Origin: Notospermus geniculatus
Lineage: Eukaryota; Nemertea; Pilidiophora; Heteronemertea; Lineidae
Length of the DNA stretch: 64,000 bases
NCBI GenBank assembly: GCA_002633025.1
Contig: NMRB01000699.1
Location: 76,652-140,651, forward strand
Direction of reading: 5' to 3'
Shown: positions 46,847 to 57,779 of the stretch, in pieces
Numbering within the stretch: the first letter of the stretch is position 1
How the letters are laid out: each line of letters begins with the position of its first letter
Position numbers and translations under genes: made by a program
The notes under the pieces: model-generated
The model's input: only the letters and a program-made list of their open reading frames with translations
What the model was told of the DNA's origin: nothing
Databases searched by the model: none

Positions 46847-47999
46847 ATTTGTCACTAACGTTACGTTTCTTGAAGCCCATTGCAGTCTAACGCCATCATA
46901 GAGATAACGTTAAAATATAGCATTGTAAACAGTTTATTGAACATTAACCCAGCCTTGAAAATCGGCAAGATTCTCACTTATTTTGTAACTCTGCACATGT
47001 TCACTTGGTTTTCCTCCTATTCTGGACTTTGTTCCCGCGTCCTACTCATGTAGCATGAGGCGGTACTGGCATACCGTATCTACATGTATATTCGAGATTA
47101 TGTATTTCGTTGTGATCAGAATATATTAATGTTATTATTAATGTTGTCTTTGCCATGGTTATTGCACAGTGTGAGTATATTTTTGTCAATATGTAAATAT
47201 GAATATTTTCCACCGGCCTTGATTATCCAATCGAATTACGATATAATATAAACATTGCATTTATCATGAACGGATCTCTTGTTTATTGTTGATACATTAC
47301 ATTCCATGCAAAGGAAAAGTTTTCGGACCCTCCAAACACTTGGACCTTTGCCTCCATACGATATTCCGGCAGCGACGGATGAATTACCGTCTGGTCACGT
47401 GGAGTACCTCAGCCAATCAGGATGACGGACAGTTGAGTTATGAGATTGCTGCGAAATTATCAGGAAGGCAATGGTGATGCTCGAATAATTTCACACTGTC
47501 TGATGGGTCAATTTGGCTGGGTTTATTTATTTATTTATTTATTTTCCAATTTTTATTCTGATTTCAGATTAATCACCAGGGAAAACAATTACTCCCACAT
47601 TTACAAGGAATTACAATATCTAAAACAGTACATATAAATACAAGTCATGGAGTATACATGTATATAATAGAGTGGAGAGGGAGGTGGCGACAATGCATAC
47701 ATGTACATCGAACATTACATGTAGTTCCAAGTCCTGTACGCCTAGTTCCATTCACCCATCATCTTGGTCCATGAAATCTCCAAAGCACACATCCATGCAC
47801 GCACGCACACAAACACGCGCACACACACACACGTAGCCCACTCACGCACACGCCATTCAACACCTTTGCGGTATTTTCAAAATATTTCATCGAATCGTTC
47901 GAACCGCACACAGTACAACGCCATTGCGAGCTTATTCCTATGCAGCCCTTCGTTTCGCTTTTTGCCGCTCTGACAGTCCGCCATTTTGCTTGCAGCTGA

Positions 48000-49316
48000 C
48001 TAGTCATCATATGGGTCATCCACCTCATATTCATGTTTATCCGAAGAGCTTCCATCATTGGTTGAATTCGTCACCAACAACTGTTTATTTTCAGCCATAG
48101 TTTGGTATGTCGTCTTTTTCACGTATTCCGTCCGTGGTGTGTCGTGGTTTTCCATGTAACAATCCGTTTCGCCCTTTTCCGGATCGTAACAGAAACAGAC
48201 GAGTCGCATGAATTTGCGACGGAAATTCGGATTAAGCCAGCCGTAGATAACAGGATTTGTTGTCGATGTCGTCATGGCGACGATGTGACAGCAGGCATAG
48301 GCCAAATTGAATTTTTTATTTGTTAGAATCGTATGATCAAAATCCGCAAGAACGTTTATAAAAGTTAACGGAAACCAGGAAATGGCAAAGACTATTGCTA
48401 TGGCAACCAGAACTGCAGTATTCTTGCGCACGCGCATTGATTCTTTTTCGGCTCTGGCAAGTTCTGATGGAGTCTTTGGGTCCATTATCATGCGCATGCG
48501 CAGAAACTGACAAATCCTCCCATGCAGAATCAGAAGAAAAATTACGGGGAACACAAACTGAATAAACATCAGAACAACAGTGTAAATTGTTTTTGCGGCG
48601 CCGTTGTGCCATATTTCCATGCAGATTGCATGCTCTACATAATCTTCTATGAATTTAGCCATGTGAACCTCGTTGTATATGAAGAGAGGCACGGACAAGA
48701 CAGAGGAAATAACCCAGAGGAGAATACAAGCCGAAATGGAGCCAGTGAGTCTGTCGTTACAAGTGAACCGAGTCGGGTAGACAATTGCGTAGTAACGGTC
48801 CATGGCGATTCCGACGGCCGTGAACGTCGACGTCATAACATTTACCGCCTGAAATCCGGGAACGATTTTACAAAGTGTGTCGCCCAACATCCAGTTTTTT
48901 CTTAAGAGTTTGTACAAAGTGAAGGGCATGCATACCAAACACATCAACAAGTCGGACAGGGCGAGGTTCAAGATGTAAACATTTCTGGCCGTGCGTAACC
49001 GAGGATTTCGTGCAATAATAGAAAATATCAGCGTGTTTGCAGTTATTCCGAAGGTTATGAGAAGCGCGTAGGCAAATATGAGTGGTAACTCTGTCTCGAT
49101 GGGAAACCACTCTCTTCCGCCGACTTCCTCCATGACGATCCGGTAGAATTCCGACATGCTGAAGTTGGCCATGCCCACCATCTTTGTCGGTGGGCGGATA
49201 GGAATCCGAGATAGGTTACGGAGTTGCACATTTGCCGATGAGGGTGTGGGGTTATTACTGATGTTTCCGGTGATCAGGATTTGGAACATCTGTTCGACAG
49301 AATCTTTGGTTAACAT
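48000..49316 (-). CDS. NPY/neuropeptide F-type G-protein-coupled receptor
   Basis: Reading the minus strand, an ATG (49,316) lies directly after an acceptor (TTTCCATTTCAG), so a 5' UTR intron is likely. The 438-residue protein has Asn-glycosylation sites near the N-terminus (NISN, NLSR, NFSM), then seven membrane segments. It shows GITANTLIFSIIA (TM1), NLALSDLLMCLVC (TM2), a Cys before TM3 (DTLCKIVPG), MDRYYAIVYPTR after TM3, IVFAISWFPLTFINVLADF (TM6) and TTNPVIYGWLN (TM7). These match NPY/NPF receptors of protostomes and deuterostomes. The tail has VCFCYD, a likely palmitoylation site, and an acidic end. It probably couples to Gi and responds to an amidated NPY/NPF peptide. The exact ligand is inferred. 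Confidence 0.88.
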   Translation of the reverse strand: MLTKDSVEQMFQILITGNISNNPTPSSANVQLRNLSRIPIRPPTKMVGMANFSMSEFYRIVMEEVGGREWFPIETELPLIFAYALLITFGITANTLIFSIIARNPRLRTARNVYILNLALSDLLMCLVCMPFTLYKLLRKNWMLGDTLCKIVPGFQAVNVMTSTFTAVGIAMDRYYAIVYPTRFTCNDRLTGSISACILLWVISSVLSVPLFIYNEVHMAKFIEDYVEHAICMEIWHNGAAKTIYTVVLMFIQFVFPVIFLLILHGRICQFLRMRMIMDPKTPSELARAEKESMRVRKNTAVLVAIAIVFAISWFPLTFINVLADFDHTILTNKKFNLAYACCHIVAMTTSTTNPVIYGWLNPNFRRKFMRLVCFCYDPEKGETDCYMENHDTPRTEYVKKTTYQTMAENKQLLVTNSTNDGSSSDKHEYEVDDPYDD

Positions 49317-49397
49317 CTGAAATGGAAAAAAATCACCAAAAATTACCACTAAATCATTGTTATGATTAGCGTCAAAGTTGAAATTGGCAATAAACAC

Positions 49398-51660
49398 AGA
49401 TCATGCATGGTGTGCTCGCTGTGGTCAATGCTGCCGAAGTGGTTATAAGAACGTCTTGGGTGTTGCTAGTGCTGGCGATTGATGCCTTATGCGAGGGTCC
49501 GTGGGTTCGATTCTGGTAGGAAGCAATGTATTTCACCTTAGAAACCCGATTTCTATTTCATATTCTTGGGTGTTGCTAAAGTATACATAAACTCCTCCCG
49601 CAGTTTCAAACCGCTACCCACTATACCCGCGCTCTGAAACTGCTTCAGTTGGTGCTATCCTCAAAGCATCACTAATAGACGGCGTTAGCTGTCCGATTCG
49701 GGGAATTGTCGCTGGAAATCTGCCGCGAGTATGAATATACGTGTGCATGTTTAAACGTATCTTTGCCAATCAGAAAGTGTGTTACGGCGGCGTCGGTTAA
49801 ACCTGTGATGATGGCTCATGATTGGATCCCTCGTCAAACAGCGCCGTCTATTGATGAGCCTTCACTTTTGGCGCCAATGCCAGCGTTTAGTGGATCTCTA
49901 CAACCGAACACCGGGTGACGAGTGCAATGTATACAATGCCTCTCAAAAGTGGATCTTTTCGCTAAGAAGCGTCATTCTTTTTCATCACCACGCCTGATGA
50001 TGTCTTCCGCAGTAAATTAAAATCCTGGTAGCGCTCAATTAGCCGCTTAGCGGAGTCGTTCTACCTGAGATTCATTAATTTCGAATATCACCTTCAGCAG
50101 TTCCACCCTTTTTTGATCTGCTAAGAGTGATGATGAACAACTTTATTCCCGCTGGCTAAACTGCGCTCTCTGGCGTCAAAGGCAGTTGAAATTGACTGTG
50201 AGCCGCCATTCTCCTGTTATGTACGTAATTAGTTATTATAACTTGATAAAGTGCTCCCCAGGAGCTTCACTCAGAAAAGGAAGTCCCAATCTAATCACAA
50301 CCTTGCATTGATAATTGACTTTGAAACCTAATGGAACTGATATTTTAGTAACCGCCTCAAAGTACCGATTTAATACCTTGGCTTTCAATGACGCGATCTG
50401 CGTGAAACCTGTTTCTGCCAATGCGTCAGTCAGTCCTCTGTCACTGTGTGCATTTGCTGTACATTGTTTTGGTGTAACTTTAGTAGACTTATTTCAAAGA
50501 AAAATGTTGTACATAAGGATAATTTTAACATATCGATTAGTTATTGTCGCTCTTCCAAATGATGATGTCTTTTGTTCCGTATAATCAATTGCTTTTTGTT
50601 GATTATGGATCTGTGAGCAAGAAGAAGAACAAATCTACAGAGAAGAGAAAAACTAATAATTCGTCTTGGCGTTGTCATTTCGATGAAATGACCTGCCGTA
50701 AAATGACGGGCCGTAACGCGGCGTGAAATGTTCGAAAATGGGCGATACACATCGGCTTCGTGACTTCGATCGACGCCTAAATCGCAACGTTCCCCCAGAT
50801 CACGCCGATCCTGGCATATCGCTGCCCACTTTCTGATTTTATCCGTCTAATATGTCAAGGAACATAGATTGTAAGTGTAAGTGACCTTACATGAAATTTG
50901 TGTTGAAATAATTCGGACTAAAGGCGTAGTACAGTTTACCTCAAAAACTAATTTTCTCATCTATCAATGCTTGTCTACAGCACCTGAACACGCTCCCTTA
51001 CTTTGTCACTCCAGATATTTTTTTTGCATGCTGATGCGAACTCGAATAACGGCGAATGGGATTTTTTTTCATATGTGCCGAAGTCGCACATCTCGGCGGC
51101 TACTGAAAGCTGCTAATGGATTTTTGACAAACTCATTCAATGTTGAATTTGGTATGTCTTAAAATGTACATGTACATGTAGTTACATGTAGTGATTAACG
51201 CCATGATGGTCGAAAAGGCAAACACAATGGTCAGTCATCTTCATCAAATATTTCGGCAATTTGAGTCTTCGATGATATTTACGGAAGGGAATGACGCACT
51301 GAATCAGCAGCGGGGATTTATGCGGTTTTCCTTGGAAAATCCTGTGAATTATTCTGATAATCTAATGATCCGTATCCGAATAAACATCATCACATACATG
51401 TACTGTATTGGTTACTCTAGTCAATAGGGAGTTTGAGATCAGCAACGTATCACGGATCCTTATATGTGGAGTCGGATGGAATTCTGTACAACGACGACAA
51501 ATTTTGTGTACATTTCGATCCGTGCAGTACGTATAAGGATCCGGGAGTCGCTGATCTCAACCTCCCTAATAGGCCTATATCATATACGCATACTTATCTC
51601 TAGCTGATTACTCAATTATCTACGTGGATTGTGTATTGATCTGTTTACACCATAATCTAA
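49398..51660. other. Intergenic stretch upstream of the receptor
   Basis: No gene is supported. At 49,475-49,530 a TGGGTTCGATTC word resembles a tRNA B box. At 51,424-51,573 lies a palindrome with AATAGGGAGTTTGAGATC arms. Confidence 0.5.
51424..51573. repeat. Palindrome with AATAGGGAGTTTGAGATCAG arms
   Basis: The left arm continues GTATCACGGATCCTTATA and returns as TATAAGGATCC, then CTGATCTCAACCTCCCTAAT. Its outermost bases match the 36.4, 45.1 and 46.7 kb elements. Confidence 0.85.
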
Positions 51661-51675
51661 TTGAATGATGATAAT

Positions 51676-51930
51676 ATGATAAAAAACAGCCTTGTCCACG
51701 AGAAATTTCAAACCGTTGTGCCCGACTGGGTTCTTCTAAAATCAGACATAAAACAACAGAATGTTATCTCGTTACTTGCTTGTGCTGTTCTTTGTCATCA
51801 GTTGAAATGTACAACCTTTGTTTTCATATCAGAAGTGGACATAATCTGTCAGATGAGTAAAAGGAGGGGAACATGTTTGTCCAAGAGGGAGGCGCTCCCT
51901 TCCAAAGGTTCCCGGATGTACCAAAAGAAG
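51676..51930 (+). CDS. PAN/Apple-like exon of unrecognised plus-strand gene
   Basis: An in-frame ATG lies near 51,676, and the exon ends at AAGAAG|GTAAAT in phase 0. The peptide contains WVLLKSD, CAVLC-x(5)-C, C-x(8)-C and SRMYQKK, the same order as the minus-strand exon at 1.2-1.4 kb. Where that copy has an acceptor (ATTTCAG), this one has ATTTCAA, so the acceptor seems lost and the exon either starts at the ATG or is non-functional. No signal peptide is seen, so an upstream exon may be missing. Confidence 0.5.
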
Positions 51931-52173
51931 GTAAATCATATCTTATCCTGAAGATATTATTGTCCTAACCAAATCCTATTCACGGTGCATTGCGGCATCA
52001 TAAACATTTATTAATGAAATGGTCCATGGATCATGTGCTCACCTGGTTGAATGTACCAAAAGAACGATAACAAGTGTCAAGTCGAAATATTCCAGGGAAA
52101 CATCATCAATTTTGTCTTTGTCGCTGGTAAGAAAATGGAACTTGTGAATCATTCCACGTTGGTTGTCATTTAG

Positions 52174-53196
52174 GAGAGGGTATATCTCTACTACCCCCTT
52201 ACTCAACGCTTTCGGCTCCTACCACCGATCGCCACGGAGAAAATAAAAAATCGTCCATTAATAGATTTCTATAACGTACACCATGAGAGACCCGGAGTTC
52301 TGGTCCGTTACGCCGAATTGCCATTTCGTTATGAGCGGGTAATTCTGTACAGTTCCGGTCTCAGCCGCAAATTGTTGCAATTTTGGCTAATTTATAACTC
52401 GACGTATTACTATGTGAGGAAAGGTATGGTATCATACTCGTTCCCGTTATCAACCTACATTGTAGTATTTTTCTTGAAAATGTCCAGGAAGAATTGCTCG
52501 GTCGAAGAGGGAATATTGTACGACTTTACAGTCGGAAAAATCAGAGGACGCCTTCGATTCCCAAACAGGGGCAAGTGTGGGCCATTCTGCACCCTCCGGA
52601 AAAGCGCACACCCAACGTCCAATTTTTATTTTCTTAATATGCATATCGTAGCTGTCTGGTGTAGACAGCCGACTCCAAACTTTATTATTATCTATAATTA
52701 TACATTTATTACAAACACAAGCAGTGAACTGGTTGTTGTCTTCTCATTCATAAAGACATTGCATTTTGAGAGAACGGGTTCGTTCGGATCAGAATTACCA
52801 TTTCCTATATACGTCCAGCCCGATCTTTCTTTCGTTCTGACTTTTACCCATGCCCTGAAGTTTGTGCTTTTTGACATTAGGCCAGGTCAGTTGCAGACGA
52901 ATAAAAAGGTTAAAATTATCGACATCCCTGCCAAGTTTATAGTCCTTTTGGACTATGTCGGGCCGTCATCTATCCTCATCCAACATCAAGTACAACATTC
53001 AAAATCAAAGATACGACTCGGGAAATTTAAGATTGAATGTCTTCCAGGCGATCCGTTGGGATTCAACACCTCATGGGTTGGGCACACAGATATCGAATTA
53101 CTTGGGAAATCAGAAGAATACTTTGATGTGACCGTTCCAAATACGTTTCTAGCTGATGATGGAAGGAATTTTTTGCTGCATCTTCGCCAGATGAAG
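52174..53196 (+). CDS. Unrecognised beta-rich exon, repeat 1
   Basis: After an acceptor (TTGTCATTTAG) a phase-0 frame of about 340 residues runs to a weak donor (ATGAAG|GTCCGT) or, unspliced, to a stop at 53,256. The peptide is rich in beta-type hydrophobic runs (FIIIYNYTFITNTSSELVVV). It contains ILYDFTVGKIRGR followed by NRGKCG, which aligns with YDFRTGKYVGR and KRERC of the left-edge gene and NIIHGKARGK of repeat 2. Few cysteines and no membrane anchor are seen. I do not recognise the family. Confidence 0.5.
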
Positions 53197-53261
53197 GTCC
53201 GTGATGGACACTTATATCGACTTATATATTTAGTATGCTTATACATAGGAAGATGATAAGG

Positions 53262-53545
53262 CATGGGGGAGCCTTAGCCTAATGGTTATCACGTCCGCGG
53301 CAGGTCCTGGGTTCGAATCCCACGCCATGTGGGATTAATCATCTCTGGCTCTTCAGTCCGTCGCATGGGACAGAGAGCCGTGGTACCTTCCTTGTGCCTT
53401 TGCAAAGGATTATAAAAGACTCCAAGTGAGGAACATGAGTAGCTGCTTGAGAGATGCCCTGTTCCGTAGGCCCGACATAACAGAACCAATGCTTTGACTA
53501 TATGGCCCTGATGAAAAAGGCAGTGGTATTGTGAATGCATCGTAC
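53262..53545 (+). mobile_element. tRNA-derived SINE
   Basis: The head has a box A (TTAGCCTAATGGTTATCACG) and box B (GGTTCGAATCC) at tRNA spacing. It is followed by a non-tRNA body with GGGACAGAGAGCCGTGGTAC and a TATATGGCCCTGATGAAAAAGG tail region. The head is not a clean tRNA cloverleaf at its 3' end (no CCA-side acceptor pairing), so it is a SINE and not a tRNA gene. It sits in the intron between repeat 1 and repeat 2. Confidence 0.75.
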
Positions 53546-53840
53546 ATGGCCTGGCCTTTAGTAATGCGTTTTGGTTTTTTTATTCAGTACTGTTGATAAA
53601 AAACGCACTATACAAGGTAGGCCGATGCACGTGACGAAACCCTATGTTCAGCACATAACTGGGGTTCCACTCGGAGATTGGACAGGGCATTGATTGAAGT
53701 CACTGCTCTGAGTGGAACCTTCATCGCTGATAGTTTACTTCGAAACGGGTTTAAAATTTGTAGGACTCGATACTTGTCATTTGATTGATTTTTTTGGGTA
53801 AATTCTACCCTGCTTGATCATTTTGGAGATATTTTCTTAG

Positions 53841-54860
53841 GACAACCCTTTCAACTACAGGAAAGTCGGTAAGGGAGAATTTCGCCCAACCATTTCCACT
53901 CGAAATAAGGATATCACTTTTTTTGACTGGCAGAGCGGGTTTATATTTGTGTATAGATTTCCACCCCCTACTTCGCCTTTAAGTGCTCTGCAATTGTATC
54001 ATCGAGTGGGAAGCCATTATGTCATGTTCAGTGATAAGAAGTTTTTTAACCGCTTCAAGATGATCATGAGCGGAGATCTGTACAAACGTGTCTACGTCCT
54101 CGCAATGAAGACGCCGCGTTTAAAAAGAGGAAAATGGATATGTGTTTTTTACCTCCTTAATATCATACATGGTAAAGCTAGGGGGAAAATTATTCTTCCG
54201 TCTACAGAAGTCTGCTTTCGGCCAGTGCGGGTGTATTATCTAAATTTCGGATTGGAAAAAAAGTCTCTTATTCGTTGTCGGATCCAAGGTCTTAATTGGA
54301 AATTTGCCGTCTACGACATAGAAGAATCAAATAAATCGGATAGTTTTGATTTGATATATAAAAACGGTGTTGAAATTCGGGTTGGTGCATTTCCTAAACG
54401 TATGGATAGAGGAATACATTACATTTACAAAGTACATGGTGACGTGTACTTTTGTTCACACATTAAAAAAACTCGGTATAACCTGAAAGTTTATCTCATC
54501 GAATTGCTCCAAACGCTTGAGAGACGATGTCGAGATCCCCAAACTCGGTTTAACCCATGGACTGGGATGTTTCTCGTGATTGCACCCCTGCCTTGCGGCA
54601 TCACACTGCAACAGGTGCCTGACCCGAAGGATGGTTTGAAAAAGCGGGGATCTGGAAAGTTTTCATTTCACGAAACAGTTACGTTTTTTCACCCTATATG
54701 CCACGAAACGCAGTTTGACCGATACGAGTTCAGTCCATTGGACGGGGCTTTAATGCATTTTGTCGTTGAAAGTTCAAGGAAAACAGGCAGCCATAGAAAG
54801 GTTTTCAAAGGAATCGAGATTTACGTTTCCGATGGACTAGATTTTTGGCTCCACAACTGA
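53841..54860 (+). CDS. Unrecognised beta-rich exon, repeat 2 and C-terminus
   Basis: An acceptor (TTTTCTTAG) opens a phase-0 frame of 339 codons to a stop at 54,860. The peptide begins DNPFNYRK and has FFDWQSGFIFVYRF, then LLNIIHGKARGKIIL followed by CF, then KFAVYDIEES and FDLIYKNGVEIRVGA. The last two align with FMTIYDCRPQS and HEIIYHASPNASKRIKV of the left-edge gene. The C-terminus (GIEIYVSDGLDFWLHN) has no anchor. A 54 kb and 0 kb family with tandem repeats of one domain is the best reading. Function is unknown. Confidence 0.55.
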   Translation, partial: DNPFNYRKVGKGEFRPTISTRNKDITFFDWQSGFIFVYRFPPPTSPLSALQLYHRVGSHYVMFSDKKFFNRFKMIMSGDLYKRVYVLAMKTPRLKRGKWICVFYLLNIIHGKARGKIILPSTEVCFRPVRVYYLNFGLEKKSLIRCRIQGLNWKFAVYDIEESNKSDSFDLIYKNGVEIRVGAFPKRMDRGIHYIYKVHGDVYFCSHIKKTRYNLKVYLIELLQTLERRCRDPQTRFNPWTGMFLVIAPLPCGITLQQVPDPKDGLKKRGSGKFSFHETVTFFHPICHETQFDRYEFSPLDGALMHFVVESSRKTGSHRKVFKGIEIYVSDGLDFWLHN

Positions 54861-55529
54861 CTCTGACACCAATACTTGTGCGGTTTCACAAGAATATTGT
54901 GAAACATATTTTCGCCCATCTTATGCCAAAATATTTGACAACAGAATTTACATGTACATGTAGCTAGCTATACATAAAACAAAGTCATAAAGCCAAAAGT
55001 TGTAGAAAAAAGCAACACCTCTAGCTAGAATTATTCTCGGGACTATATTTCACGGGAAAAGCGGCGACTGCTCGATGTTCCGTCTGAACCCTGTCACGCT
55101 TTAGATACCACTAAATCCGTGAACCAATGGGAAGGCGTATTAATTGTGGAGCAAAGGTCACCACGTGAGTTGGCAGTTATTGTAAACATCTTGCGTGCCC
55201 TCGGTTCGACAATGATTTGCTACGTCATTCAATCAGGGGAATTTATCTTGTATAATCAACACTAGTATGTGGACGGACGGATGATGCAGACTTGACTTGA
55301 CAGGTTTCGTGTGGACCACGAATGAGACAATTTACCACACACCATGTCAAAGGTTCGACGCAGACGGCGCCACCATCGAAAGTTTATTTGAAGCATGGCG
55401 GACACCAGCACCACTGTCGAGTGCAAAATCATTGGAACCAATCAGAATACCTGTTACTCCAAGGAGTAGAATGATTGGCTGATGGGAAAGGTCATTGTTA
55501 GGGTCAGCCTTAGCCTATACATGTATATC

Positions 55530-55797
55530 TTAAAGGAGCTGGACGTCAAAGTTGTAAACACTCACTCACTGGTTCTCTATCCACGCGACGCCTGCGGTGC
55601 TGCCACCTATTGTCGGTGATTTGTACTGACGTGAATATCGTGAGTGAGTTGCATTGGACCGGGCACCAGTCTAACGATCACGGGGCGCCACTGGTGCTGC
55701 CACCTTCACGAAGGAATAAAACAAGTTTGCCGACCATGTTTGTAAACAAACCAGCTTGTTTACAACTTCGGCGTCTAACTCCTTTAACACAGAGGAT
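55530..55797. repeat. MITE with TTAAAGGAGCTGGACGTC ends
   Basis: TTAAAGGAGCTGGACGTCAA and AAGTTGTAAAC at the left return as GTTTACAACTT and CGTCTAACTCCTTTAA at the right. The interior repeats GTGCTGCCACCT in direct orientation. Confidence 0.8.
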
Positions 55798-56296
55798 ACA
55801 CGTCCATCGATTTTGCACTCGACAGGCCTCCCAGTCACCACGTGTATGCGGGACCTCTCTTCAAAAACTAAAATGATTTCAAAACAGGGCCAGAGGTAAA
55901 ATCCGGGCGCAAGAGCAGAGGAAGTGAGAATGCGGATTAGGTCGACTGCGGCTGGGAACAAGCAGACTGTTCAGGCATGCCGCAAGCGTCATCTGGTTTA
56001 GAGATGTGCCTGAGCCATTAATTTTCTATCGCTTCAATTTGATTAGTTTCATTTATTTGTATTTGCCTCCAGTCACACCAGTTAACTGAAGAAATTGGAC
56101 CCTTTCTTCGGGCTCTCTCGTTCTGGTACACAACGTGACCTGTCGGCGGACAACTGCAATATTTGTGGAATACATACATGTACAATACATGTGTAAAAAT
56201 GTACATGAAATGCAAAACAGGCCGTGACAGAAAGCTCGCTGTCGAAAAAAACCGCCCTCTACCACAAGAATATGCCGACCGGGAAACAAGCCCATG

Positions 56297-56697
56297 GCCC
56301 GTATTCCAGATAGGTTGCGCAGCTTTCCGACTCCGGCTCCGGCTTCAACTACATGTACATGTACGCAGAATGAATTGCAGTCCGCTGTAGATATCCTTGA
56401 TAAAAACGATTTGATAGACCTTTGTAAATCGTAAAACGCCATAACTCTGTGGCAGAATAATTTTGACTCGTAATCGGAAGTAGTCGTGTTTCAAGTCGTA
56501 ACGACTAGGATTACGACTTCAATATTCATTATTTATCCGCACTTCCGATTTACATGTATAAGGCCAAATTTTTTGCCTTCAATTTTAGTGTTTGACGAAT
56601 TGAAAACTTATACCAAATCGTTTTTATCAAGGATGGCCATAGCGGACTGCAGTTCATTCTCGCAGTTGAAGTCGGCGCAACCTCTCAAATAACGTCA
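56297..56697. repeat. 400-bp inverted-repeat element
   Basis: TAGGTTGCGCAGCTTTCCGA and TTGCAGTCCGCT at the left return as AGCGGACTGCAG and TCGGCGCAACCTCTCA at the right. Inner arms share CTTGATAAAAACGATTTG and its complement. The centre carries a second small inverted pair around GTCGTAATCC. Confidence 0.8.
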
Positions 56698-57215
56698 CCA
56701 TTTCCACCCGACCGCGCCACTTAGAGAGCCCATTCCTTTCTTAATTGATCCCGATGGATTATATCCCTTCCTGGCCACGAGCAAATAACAACACCGCGAC
56801 AGAAATCTAAGGTAATCTCATTGAACATGTGGGAAATGTCAGCCGGTGCCCTCGGCGGGCAATTAGCCTGGTTCGATAGCTTAGATTCAAATATAAGACT
56901 GTATCCCCTCGACTTCTCAATGCGACAGAGTCTGTTCACGTTTTTTTCAACATGTCATTATTGATGCCCTTCCAGCCGGCTTCGTTGAGAAAACGAATTG
57001 AATCTTGTTGACGGTCGGGAATTTGATTTGACTTATACGGCAATGAGCCAGGGAGAGGCGGCTGATTTAGTTATCTCGCGGATATCAGTGTCTTATACTG
57101 CACTTGCTAGTGGCATTCCTTTTATTAAAGAGCCATCTGTACATGACATTGATGTGAAAGTATGGCTTCGTTTAGAGTGCCAATTTCCATGTGTTCTGTC
57201 ATGAAGGCTACGTTG

Positions 57216-57779
57216 AAAAGAATGGACAAGCACTCTTAAAGCCCCTCTGTATTTTTGATGGTATTTTCAAAGTGTTAAGAGAAAGCAGGTGGAGGTCTCA
57301 TAGCCTCGTGAATGTCCCCAAAATAGTTGCGTAAAATAGGAGTTGCCCAAAATAGTTGCCAAAATAGGAGTCTTTTCTAGAGTTTCAGATTGTAAAGTTC
57401 CAGCCTGAAGAAGACCCCGGTTGGGGTCGAAAATTTGCTAAATATTCTGGAAATTGACTTTATATACTTTATCATATTGTGTGTCGATTTTTGTGCTCGC
57501 CTTCTCTTTGGAAAATAGTTGCCTAATGGACAAGCACTCTTAGGCCCGTATGCACAGACGTTCCTCCACTCACACTTGAGTGTGAGGTCGACCTTAATCT
57601 TTTGTATTCTACCCTGCAAACAATAGGTAAAGGTCGACCTCACACTCAAGTGTGAGTGGAGGAACGTCTGTGCATACGGGCCTAAAAGCCCCTCTGTATT
57701 TTTGATGGTATTTTCAAAGTGTTAAGAGAAAGCAGGTAGAGGTCTCATAGCCTCGTGAATGTCATCAAAATAGTTGCCT
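57216..57779. repeat. Direct repeat pair flanking and matching the MITE locus
   Basis: About 100 bases (GGACAAGCACTCTTA, then GCCCCTCTGTATTTTTGATGG to CATAGCCTCGTGAATGTC) occur at 57,219-57,316, and again at 57,527-57,775 split by the 140-bp palindrome. Confidence 0.85.
57543..57682. mobile_element. Near-perfect palindromic MITE with identifiable empty site
   Basis: GGCCCGTATGCACAGACGTT returns as AACGTCTGTGCATACGGGCC, and the arms continue inward about 55 bases through CTCACACTTGAGTGTGAGG. The flanks (CAAGCACTCTTA and AAAGCCCCTCTG) are joined without it at 57,225-57,250, so that locus is a related empty site. Confidence 0.92.

Larger units (their letters stand above)
43321..47998. other. 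Intergenic stretch with scattered inverted repeats
   Basis: No gene is supported. It holds an inverted copy of the 15-kb MITE interior (43,435-43,620), inverted repeats at 44,560-44,910, 45,117-45,245, 45,653-45,816, 46,151-46,243 and 46,692-46,846, and simple repeats at 47,518-47,545 (TTTA) and 47,798-47,835 (CA-rich). Confidence 0.6.

Noticed and set aside
49475-49530. Second tRNA-like B box (GGTTCGATTC)
   Set aside because: No convincing A box at the right distance. Too weak to call.
53262-53335. Candidate tRNA gene (A and B boxes present)
   Set aside because: The acceptor stem does not pair and a SINE body follows, so it is scored as a SINE.
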